A stretch of 64,000 nucleotides of DNA, taken from NCBI RefSeq assembly GCF_000264995.1, contig NW_006767433.1, positions 454,953 through 518,952 of the forward strand, written 5' to 3'. The stretch is from Punctularia strigosozonata HHB-11173 SS5. Lineage: Eukaryota > Basidiomycota > Agaricomycetes > Corticiales > Punctulariaceae. The position numbers were made by a program, and so were the translations under genes. The notes beneath the pieces are model-generated. The model made no database searches and had not been told where the DNA came from. It saw only the letters and a list, made by a program, of their open reading frames with translations. Below, piece by piece: positions 33,846-43,514 of the stretch (its first letter is position 1; the number at the start of each line of letters is the position of its first letter).

Positions 33846-36696
33846 TCAATACCCAAACGGCAGAATGTTAACCAGTGCCCAGGTTTCCTCTTTGACACGC
33901 AGAATGTCGTTGGCGTATTCCCTGCTATGGTCCTGCAGGAATCCGATGTCATATAATGGTCGCGCCAAACCTTTCACCGGACTCCGTTTTGATACTCGAA
34001 TATTGTCTGCCTGAGGATGAATGTTCTTCAACCAGGCAGTGCTCCGGTCGGACCTTTGTCGTGGTATCGGTGTTGTACCCTGCTTTGCAAATGCTCCCCC
34101 CGCTTCCACGCGGTACGAGTCGATGGCATCTAGAAAGGTGTCCATGTCCCGGTGTCACAGCATAACGCTCGGCCTGAGGTACGACTGGTGAGTTTCTTCA
34201 TCGACGTCGGATTCGTCGGAACTCATTCCGTCAATCCCCAGGACATCCATCGTTTCTTCAGTCGCTTTCCACACCGACTGTTCAACTGAAGTCTTCGACG
34301 TGCAAAACTTGTGATAGCAAATCTTCTTTTGTCTGTGCCAGCGCTAGTCCATCCCATCAGCCACAGAACGGCCCAAGTCATCAAAAGACCTACCGCTGTT
34401 CTCCTGGTACGCCTCTGACCGTCCTCCGACTGCATTTCTGCATCCTTGTGCATGCGAGTGTCACGCTCGCTATCTCGGCCTGCCAGACCCTTTTCAGTCG
34501 TCTCATACCTCCACGTCTTGGCGTCCGGATCCATCACCATTCTTGGCCTCACCTGTATCCGTTCTGTCCACACCCGTATCCATTTGTGGTAGACGAGATC
34601 CTCCCAGTACAAAAAGGTCGCGACTGGCACCATCTTGGGTGGTTTCCCAACTTGCCAGATCTCCCGGCTCTGCCGATCCATGCACTTCTGTGCGAGGATT
34701 ACACAGATAGCTCGATTCCAGGCATTATCGGCCGGTGAGACGTCGGTGAACTTGAAAAGGTCGCCCTCCACCAGTCCGTCGGTGCTGCCTTCAAGGAACG
34801 CATTGACGACACTCTCCGGAGGAGCGGTCAACATTACACTGTCCTTGTCCGTTGCTACTCCAACTTCACTTCGAAATATGTCTCAGACGATAGCCTGGGA
34901 TGTAGTCAGCCCGCGCATATATTGGAGGATTTGTAGCCAGCTCACCAAATGATGACGACGGAACGGACCCTTGAATGACTCTCGTTCGAGGTGGAGCGAC
35001 ATCTGGTATTGCCAAGCTGCAGCCTTGTCGTTGGACGCTCGCATCACACCACTGGTCGCTGGTGTTGGTGGTGTCGTTGTTGGTGGGCCAGTTGCGGGTA
35101 TCGACCCCGTTGTCGGTCGATCCGTATTCATTGCATCTGTGGTGGTTGTTAGCTCCAATGGAGTCACGGTCAATGGATGCAGCCCCGGTACCGCGGTGGG
35201 GGGAGGAGGATCAGCTGGCGACATCGAATGCAATCTGGGTGGTTCTACCGAAGTGGTTGCTTGTGGACCGTGCAATGCGGTACTTGTTGTTGTCGCCGGA
35301 GTAACGGCCGGAGCCGGCGGTTCATCTACTGCGGTCGGCTGAGGTGGTTCAGCCGGCGACGTCGAATGTGATCTGGGCAGTTCCGCTGAAATCATTGGTG
35401 GACTGTGCGATGCGGTACTATTTGTCGTTGCCACTTGTGAGGTTTTGGACACTTCCAGTTCCTGCAATGTTTGCTCGGCAAAGCATCCTCCAAGAAATTT
35501 ATGACTACATACCTCTTGAAACCATCGCAACCGCGCCTCCATGGAGTCCTTCATCATCTGCATTTGTTGTTGAGCCTCGTATAGCTTTGCTTGAATGCCG
35601 ACGTAATCTTGCTGCAGCCTGCCGAGTGCTTCATCTTTCTCACCCAAGACCGCTTTCAAGGATCCAATCGTTGCCGTCGAATCGGTGAGTCTATTCTGCA
35701 TAGCACCATCTAAACGCTCCATGATGTCCGTCCTCGCCCTCAGATCCGCCACGTCGTGGCTCATCGTGGTCAGCGATGCCGTCCGATGCTTCAGCTTCTC
35801 TTGAAGGCGATCATTGCGCTTCAATTGAATGCTCAATGATGCTCCCAACTTCCTTGCGGATGTTGGCGCTCGGGGTGTCCCAGGGGGTGTGGAGGTGCGG
35901 CCCCGTTTCTGCCTATGGACATCACGCTGGTCTAATGCGAAGTTAGCGCGATCCAAGTATCTCGCAGACAATACCTACTATCGCTCATTGACGTTACGCT
36001 TGATGCTCTTGGCGGTACCCTTATAAACAGTTTCTCTGCCCGCGGTGTGGTCTGCGGTGTGTGAGCGGCAAGCCTTTGCGTGGCCAATGCGATCAACGAC
36101 ATACCTTACTCGTTGCCATCGTCATAGTTCCTGCGTTGGTTCCAGTGGTGGAAACGCCGGTATTGCATAATGCCAGAGTGCATCCTATTCAAGGTATGAT
36201 CTACAAACGGTATGAGCTTCTGCGTGGCTGATGCAATATGCGACAGCACCTCGCCCATAGTCAGATCCGTGCTCGTATCCATCGCCGACGACTCCACCGC
36301 AGGAGCTGATTCAGAGGGCAGCGACATATGCATACTCCCTGCTCGCGGCGTGGTCTGCGAGCGGTGTGAGCTTCTGCCGTTGATGTGATGATCGACATAC
36401 CTCGTCTGTCGTTGAACCCGTGGTGTCCGTCGTCGGCATGGGGTCTGATCCAGAAGACTCAATCGCAGGCTGGGTTGCCACGATCTCTGGGACCTCCGGA
36501 GTTAGGAAAGGCGCAGCGATCCGCTGCATCGTTGGGAATGTCCCGGGCAAATCTAAGTCACTTTCGTACGGCGCTGGTGATCCTATGCTGCTCGGGGGCG
36601 GTGTGGCCTAAGGGCGATTAGCCTCTGGAATCACGATGCGGTTTGACTCCATACCTGTGATCCGGGTTCCGACATGCAAATATCCTCCTGGGACAT
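33846..36696 (-). CDS. Transposon cargo gene B, coiled-coil hypothetical protein
   Basis: The start MSQEDICMSEPGSQ (36696) is joined over a 50-nt intron to ATPPPSSIGSPAPYESDLDL. Later exons carry MGEVLSHIASATQKLIPFVD, then a coiled coil of about 120 residues (IQLKRNDRLQEKLKHRTASL to EAQQQMQMMKDSMEARLRWF), a Pro/Thr/Ser region with an internal duplication (SPAEPPQPTAV / SPADPPPPTAV), and a C-terminal part with WEDLVYHKWIRVWTERI, KKICYHKFCTSK, LGIDGMSSDESDVDEE and a last block LPRQ-like (TPIPRQRSDRSTAWL). The GIDGMSSDESD-type tail recurs, from memory, in repeat-associated hypothetical proteins of mushrooms. A stop near 34,165 must be removed by a short intron or marks decay. Function unknown. 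Confidence 0.6.
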
Positions 36697-37017
36697 GATA
36701 TCGGACTTGATTGCATACTGCAGAGAGCTTGTCGCGTCGCGTTAAATCCACTGAGCTCCTCGTTACCAGTCACGTGTCAAAACAATTGGCGACGACTGTG
36801 GGTCACAACATTATTCTTTGGCGTTCCAATGCTTCACTGCCCCCTCCCAACGGTTGGAGATGCCCTCCCACAACCGACGTCGAAGATTATTGTTCGAGAC
36901 CAATTTTTTTTGTAGCGATGCGACTTTGGATGTGACATCGCTCATGACTTCCATTCCACGATTTTGTCCCCCCGATGTCGTTGTTCAGAGCTCCCTCCAT
37001 CACTATTCTTTGTGTAG

Positions 37018-37265
37018 ACGTCGTCCTTGCCGTCCTTTGTTTGCAGACTCGTTGTCCACCGTCGCCGCGAATCTGGGGCTGCGACGTTGCTCTCATCTCT
37101 CGACATCGTTTTTTGTGGTAGACGTCGTCCTGCCGTCCTTTTTGTTCACAGACTCGTTGTCCGCCGTCGCCGTGAAACCAGGGCTGCAACGTCGCTCCAA
37201 ACCCTCAGTTTTTTTGTTGCCGACGTCGTCTTGCTGGGCTCGTTGTTCGCCGTTGCCGCCGAACT
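37018..37265. repeat. Tandem repeat, about 2.5 units of ~105 bp
   Basis: Units start GACGTCGTCCTTGCCGTCC, GACGTCGTCCTGCCGTCC and GACGTCGTCTTGCTGGGC and share GACTCGTTGTCC(A/G)CCGTCGCC. They lie in the space between divergent cargo genes B and C. Confidence 0.75.
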
Positions 37266-37327
37266 GATAAAAGCCTCTCATCAACGATAGACATTCTCAT
37301 TCACAAATCGACAACTTCCACTGCACA

Positions 37328-37967
37328 ATGCCGTCCTCTCGTCATCGCTGCTCCCCTATCCATGGAGAGGTTAGCATGATAACACTTAGTCATATCGTTT
37401 ACTGAACATATCTCAGATTCGGAACCTCAGAATTCTGGGGTGCATGTACTCTCGTCGCCTCCCTTCACCTGTGGTGGTGAAGGTGGACGTGGACGATGAC
37501 ACTGTAATCCGGTATCCGCTCCTGGAACGTTATGTCGACGACGAAAGGGTGCAGCCCTTCATACATGACTGCATCATGATCTTACGCGAAGGTTCTCGTG
37601 TGCATCGATTTCTCGTGTTCTTCAAGCACCATCTGAGGCTCCGGGTGAACTCAGGTTTACCTGGAAACTCGAATGGCACGGTTCCTTTTCGTGGCAACAT
37701 CGTAGTTGCTCGCGCAGGCGTGCGCAGACCTGGATGCATCGTTAATATGCGCGGCCGTGATCGTGCACTCGCGGATCTGGGTCTCTGCCTGTAGGTCCCT
37801 TTTTGTTCAATAATTTGTCGCACGACTGACTCATCCTTAGGTTCACGCATGAGCTGACAAAACTTGGGGGATGCAAGCGGAGATTCTGTATCCCGCGCAA
37901 GTTCTCATTCAATGTAGACACTGCTGGTTCACGCCGTTCCGCTCGACTTGCGAACAAATATATATGA
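37328..37967 (+). CDS. Transposon cargo gene C, 180-aa hypothetical protein
   Basis: Three exons: 37328-37369, 37417-37790, 37841-37967, with introns of 47 and 50 nt. The CDS is 543 nt and closes in frame. The protein starts MPSSRHRCSPIHGEIRNLRI and contains VVVKVDVDDDTVIRYPLLER, MILREGSRVHRFLVFFKHHL and a basic C terminus RRFCIPRKFSFNVDTAGSRR ending SARLANKYI. It is predicted soluble and basic, with no recognised domain. It converges on gene D with only 34 bp between stop codons. The intact frame with three exons argues for a functional gene. Confidence 0.72.
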
Positions 37968-38001
37968 TACAAAACATGTAATACACCGTATATACAATGA
38001 A

Positions 38002-38460
38002 TCACATTTCATTCACGAATAACGAACGGATGCAACCGTGTCGCAAATGTAGATACGGAGATGTCCGAATGGGAAGTAAGACGACAGTTCCTACAGACTT
38101 GATGGTAACCATTCCTCCATGGTACTGGCATGCATTCCGCTGACCTTCAGCGGTTGCAAAGTAAACGTGCACGCGGTTTTCGGCGGCCCAGACGAATTTG
38201 CGGACTTTGCCGTGGATCTACCTTATTGTTAGCGGGGATGACCAGAGCAAATTTTTCGCCGTTACCTCACTCCATTCATGAAGGGCACGAACGCGGCGGT
38301 GCTCATGCTTGAAGACACCAGTAATCTCCAGTATTTGCTCTGGTACAAGCTGACTGGTTATCTTATGCACATCAAAAATACTACGCATCGCAGAAAGTGT
38401 GTCTTTGCCCTCGTCGCCAGAATCATCCGACCACCCGGATGCTGGTTCTCGTTCAGGCAT
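38002..38460 (-). CDS. Transposon cargo gene D, 136-aa hypothetical protein
   Basis: Two exons, 38460-38266 and 38217-38002, with a 48-nt intron carrying a GCTAAC branch site; CDS 411 nt, closing in frame. The acidic N terminus MPEREPASGWSDDSGDEGKD is followed by TSQLVPEQILEITGVFKHEH, then after the intron IHGKVRKFVWAAENRVHVYF and GGMVTIKSVGTVVLLPIRTS, which looks like a small beta-rich fold. Function unknown. It sits tail to tail with gene C and 126 bp downstream of gene E on the same strand. Confidence 0.7.
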
Positions 38461-38586
38461 GCAATGGGCGAGGGGAAGAAATGGCGACTGTGCGAGGGGA
38501 AGAAACGGTGACCTCTTATTCTCATGCTAAGGTTTATTATATACAATGTGTCATTGCGTAATATACACGCGCGCTACCTAACTGGG

Positions 38587-39613
38587 TCACAATTTGAAAT
38601 CAAGGTGCTGAGGAACGGGACGTCCTTGACTGTGACGGCCTGCAGTATACTTCAAACGGGCATTGATGAAATCGTCAACGGGCCAGGCATCGATGTAATG
38701 CTGAACCAAACGCGGGAATGTAGCCTTGACCTCGGCGCGGACGTGCTTTTTAGCATCCTCCCCTTGAGCCTTGAATTGCTTGCGATGATCACAGTGTCTG
38801 GCAACAATGTCGTTGATTGCGTTCTGAGAATCTCATCAGACGGCACTCATCAGGCACGGAGGCAATTCAATACCTTCATCTTAGTGTATTCATCCAAGGG
38901 GATTCCTAACGCGTCGCTGAGTTTATACCCCCCCCTAGACGGGCGTCCTGTGTCCCCAGAAGGTTTGTGGCGTCGAGACGCTTTGCTGTCAGACTCGAGC
39001 TCATCTTCATCGGTATCACCGGTATGGTTCCAATGCACCCGCCGGTGTTCGCTCTCAACCTGGGCCGCGACTCCATCCTTGTCTTCTTCCACGACCGGTA
39101 GAAGAGCAAGAGCGGGCGAGCGCCGCAGCGAAGCAGCACGGGGCGTCCCGGGGGGATGGGACGATGAGCAAGGGGGTTGCGACAATGAGCGAGGGGGTTG
39201 CGACAATGAGCGCGGGGGCTGTGACGACGAGGGAGGAGTTTGTGACGGTGACTGTGTAGCGGTGGACGTTGTGCGTGTCCTCGGCCCAGCAGATGGGTGA
39301 GGTGTCGACCCACGAGAGTCTGGTAAATGTGGACCTGATGCTGGGGCGTCATCATCGGGGGGGGGTACGAAGTAGCACGAACACCGTGCGGCTTTGCACG
39401 GCACAGTTGGCTGATGAAGTATGGATGCACGGCAACAGCGAGCTTCTTCTGAGTGCGGTCGGGGCCGCCGCCAAACTCAGTAGACGATAGAGTCGTCTCC
39501 AGCAATGTTGAAGGAATAACGGATCTGAAGTCCAGGAGGGGCAGTAGCACATATCGGGGAGGGGGAGGGGACAGCGGTTGATAGTAAGGATAGATGGACA
39601 TCGCTGACTCCAT
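38587..39613 (-). CDS. Transposon cargo gene E, 308-aa hypothetical protein
   Basis: Three exons: 39613-39385, 39334-38874, 38823-38587, with two 50-nt introns; CDS 927 nt, closing in frame. The N terminus reads MESAMSIYPYYQPLSPPPPR. A low-complexity Ser/Gln/Pro stretch with tandem SQPPRSL repeats lies in the middle, followed by the charged segment HTGDTDEDELESDSKASRRH. The conserved-looking C terminus contains YKLSDALGIPLDEYTKMK, NDIVARHCDHRKQFKAQGED and RLVQHYIDAWPVDDFINARL. No domain recognised. The helical, charged C terminus could mediate protein contacts. The unspliced frame reads into a different C-rich peptide, so the first intron decides the model. Confidence 0.68.
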
Positions 39614-40195
39614 GGTGAATGGTGTTGTGGGTCATTGGAGCCAGGCTTTATCATGGAGGATAAAGGAGGTGTTATTGTTTTGAGCCCAATCCATGCTGGG
39701 AGGAACAATAGGTAAACAATAGGTTATTCCCACAATTGGTCCTGTAAGAGACTCGCCGAAGTCACGACGATGAGAGATCCCACGAAGGGAACAATTAAGG
39801 GGAACACTGCGAAGCGACCATATCCAGTCAGGCAACAATTAGGTAGGATAGCACCAAAATGTCATATGACCAATGAGGTGACTACGTCGTCAGGAGACTA
39901 GCGCGGGGATGACAGAGGGGACCATGGAACAAGGTTGAGCCATGACAAGCCGACAAAGTGACCATCACAGCCAACAATGCCCCGCCAACGAAGTCACCAC
40001 CACAGGCGACATGTTGCAAATAAGCCAACCCATATAATAATGTGTATTGGAGACGGTGACGCCGAAGTCGCAACCACTGGCAACATGTTGCGGAGGAGCC
40101 AAGCCATATAATAATGGACATTGGGGACGTCGCTGACAATTGCACCATCAGTATATATGGCGCCGATATTCTGAGCCTAAAGCTCATAACTTACC
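39614..40195. other. Divergent intergenic region, gene E / WD40 gene
   Basis: Contains a tandem duplication of about 75 bp (about 39,995-40,140), each unit with GGCAACATGTTGC-like and CCATATAATAATG, which resembles a duplicated TATA region for the WD40 gene. No gene seen. Confidence 0.45.
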
Positions 40196-41521
40196 ATGTC
40201 ATCCTCCGACTTCAAGCCCCTGTCCGACCATTTTATCTGCACTGGTCGCATCAACCTTCAGGGAGGCCGGGCCGTTTACCAGCTCGCATTTTCTCCCGAT
40301 GGAAAGTTCCTAGCGTGTGGAGGTTAGATCCCTTAAGATGTTTCGTCACTTCATGGCTGACCTGCGTGCAGGAGAGTTCGGTGCCTGTCTTATCCATATT
40401 GAAACCACCACCATTCAGAAGAATCATCCCGCGTACGACCTACGGGTTCACGGAGCGGTGATGGCAATGGAGTGGGTTGGCAACACGCTGGTACTAGGCT
40501 CGGCATACGGGTACATGAAGATTTGGGGTCTGCAGAGAGGTGTGCTCGAGGAGTGGCATACGTTCCGCGTTGCGGAAGGGACAGAGGTGACCTCGCTGGC
40601 GATCCGGGGGCAGCCGGCAAGGTTCAAACTGGCAGTCGCGACGAGAGACCACGTTGTCGTGCGACTAGACATAACACCTGACGAGGTGACCGAAATCTTT
40701 GCGGTGCAGTTGGAGAAAACATTTGCCAGGACGGTGGTGTTTACTGGCGACCGAGACGACATCCAACTCCTCGGGATGTTCGATGGCATGATGTACGTAT
40801 ATCACTTCAGAATATCGACTCGGAGGTTGACGGTCGAATAACAGGTACACGTTGAAGTCTCATGAAGGGAAGCTGAAGATCAGCAAATCTCGTTCGATTT
40901 GCAGACTTGTGTGAGTGCGATGATTGCCGCGAAGCCGAACCATCACTGAAACGTTGCCCAGGGGTTACGCAAGTTTCGACTCGGACCACCGAGAAGTGCT
41001 GGTCGATAACACCGACGCATTCGCCATACACAGCACAGAATTGGGGAGCTGCTTGAACGTCTTCTCAACGGGACGGCCGACATGGAAGATACCGAAGCAA
41101 GTGGTCTTTGCGGAAGGGGGGCAGACGGTAATTGTCGGAAGCGACCATGGAGATGTCTACGTCTTTGATAGAGCCGGGGGCCACCCACAAGCAGTCCTCC
41201 ACCATCAAGACACTGGATACACGCAGACCATTGCTGTGCGTCGCATGCATCAATATAAATCCCATATCACTAACTTGCATCCAGACATGTTCAACAGGCA
41301 ATGGTTGTCTTGTAGCATGTGGAACGTCACTGGATGGAGTGCCCAGCTCTGTATCGATATGGAAGAGCAAGCCCGCAGACCCGCTTCCGTCGAATGCACC
41401 ATTGCAGAATACGTCATCAGAATCTCCCCCAGTCAAACCATCGCCAAAGTCGGAACCGCTTATACTGCGCGTTGTGGCCTGGATCATGGCTTTATGGATG
41501 ATGAAATATTTGCTGGTATGA
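40196..41521 (+). CDS. Transposon cargo WD40 beta-propeller protein, 374 aa
   Basis: Five exons: 40196-40322, 40372-40792, 40845-40910, 40962-41235, 41285-41521; CDS 1,125 nt, closing in frame. The start MSSDFKPLSDHFICTGRINL leads to typical propeller strands: YQLAFSPDGKFLACGG, LVLGSAYGYMKIWGL, GSDHGDVYVFDRAGG and CLVACGTSLDGVPSSVSIWK. These are WD-repeat blades with a hydrophobic strand then a (V/M)xIW or VYVFD ending. The C terminus ILRVVAWIMALWMMKYLLV is hydrophobic and could be a membrane helix. The likely role is a protein-interaction scaffold; it may serve the element or the host. The full frame suggests it is functional. Confidence 0.75.
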
Positions 41522-41857
41522 GTCACCTTGGGGATCGAGCGATCGGCAGTATCTGACGCCCCCATAGACGGGCACAGAGATGCATTGGTTGATGGAGGAC
41601 CTCTGGTACATGAGAGTACGGCCGGCTATTGTCCACACGATACTGCTCTTGTAATCGGCTGATCGCAATGACATAATTGTGACATTCGGAGGCGCTGACA
41701 GCGTCTGGCGTATACACTGTGGCAGATGGATGAATCCTGTCACTGTAGATAGATGGACGGGGATGATACTCACGAGCATTGACGACCACGATATCGCGCG
41801 ACATCCACGCCGATGTCTGGCGTCAAAGCCTACAATGGAGATGGGCCTGAAGCAACG

Positions 41858-42858
41858 CTCGCGAACCACGTCGCGAGCCTGCAAGCCAAAGAACCTCTGA
41901 AGGAGGGCGATGGCGGAACGTTCGGTAGTGATGACGGGCGGCTCATGGACGGCGACGATGACGCCCGGGTTGCAGGGTCGATTGCACGCTGCGTCAGGGA
42001 GAAGACCTCCAAAGGAGGATGTGGACGATGGAATGGATGGTGGCGATGTCACTGGAGATGGGTCTGAAGCGACGCTCGTGAACCACATCACGAGCCTGCA
42101 AGCCAAAAAAAACCTCTGAAGGTGATGTTCGGTGGTGATGACAGGGTGGTCATAGACGACGATGCCCGGGTCACAGGCTCGAACCGCGTATCGCACGCTG
42201 CGGCTTCCAAATGGCGACGTGATTAAAAACACGGCCTTTTGAAACAAGGGGTGGAAACGAGATCGGTGTTGCGCATTTAGAGGAGCTGGACTGTGGCAAA
42301 CAGATGAGTCACGTCACAGTATATGGACAGGGGATGATACTCATGAGCATTGCCGATGTCTGGCGTGAAAGCCTATTGGGCCTGAAACGACGCTCGCGAA
42401 CCACGTCACGGGCTTGCAAGTTAAGGACCTCAAGCGACGCTCGCGAACCACATCACGAGCTTGCAAGTCAGGAACCTCTGGAGGAGGGCGATGACAAAGC
42501 GGTCGGTGGTGATGACGAACGAGTCATAGACGGCAATGGCGTTGGGCATTTGGAGGAGCTGAACTGTGGTGAACAGATGAGTTGCGTTACAGTCTATGAA
42601 CAGGGGATGACACTCACGAGCATTGACAACTACGATGCCACAGGAGGTTGACGCCAACCAATGACTACGATGTCACACGAGATTGACACCGATGTCTGGC
42701 GTCAAAGCCTGAACGGAGATGGGCCCGAGGCGACACTTGCAAACCACGTCGCGAGCACGCAAGCAAGAGTGGCGATGATGATGCATTTGGTGGCGACAAC
42801 AAGACGAGGATCATAGACGGCGACTCCCGGAGCGGCGCTCGCAAACCACGTCGCGAGC
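41858..42858 (+). promoter_or_regulatory. Right cluster of hairpin repeats (6 copies) upstream of transposase
   Basis: Copies at 41858-41879, 42074-42095, 42392-42413, 42439-42460, 42735-42756 and 42837-42858. The best reads CTCGCGAACCACGTCGCGAG, an inverted repeat around ACCAC. Several are preceded by CTGAAGC(G/A)ACG and followed by CTGCAAG. The region also holds degenerate copies of GTGATGACG and GAGCATTGACGACTACGAT-like sequence. ORFs across it are artefacts of the repeats. Confidence 0.62.
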
Positions 42859-43514
42859 GCCGCAAAAGACGACTACACTGACAATGAAGTATGATGTGGC
42901 TGAAGTCAAGGATGGCAATGATTAGGTAAGGTGATCTAGTGGCTGGAGCACATCATCTGTCACTTTTCTCTCCCCCTCCCCTGGCCTCACCTCGGTGTGT
43001 GGTCACTGAGCGCGTCGTCGGCGCCGCACAGCGCAGTTTGGTTGCCTCAGTGTGTGGTCACTGAGTGTGGCATTGGTGCAGTGATCGCCTCGGTCCATGG
43101 TGACGGAGTGTGCTGCAATTCTGTTGCACCATAACCGTTTCTTGTTCCATTTGCAACAATGCTTTGTATACGTGTTCTGGCCTCGTCCCGCATCCGTCCC
43201 TTTGCCTTGCCTGCGTACGTTGTATTTCGCTTCGAGCTCGCTTATATCATTTCTTACGTTGCTCATCCAGCGACATTGCAACATCGCGACCCATCATGAA
43301 TTATCCCTGGAGGGTCTGGCTCTCACAAGACCAATCCTGTCTTGTGCGGTGTACTTCTTTTTGTTGACGCCCGACAATGTGCATTGTACTTTTTACAATG
43401 TGCGTTGTACTTTTCATCCTCTTTCTTTCGATGCTTGTTATTCATCAGTCGTATTTATGCAGGTAACTTGGTGCTCGATGTTTTCTCCATCAATTCCACG
43501 ACCATCGTCCAGCC

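Noticed and set aside
41492-42651. ORFs across the right hairpin cluster
   Set aside because: Their repeats come from the DNA motif, they overlap the WD40 3' end, and they exist on both strands.
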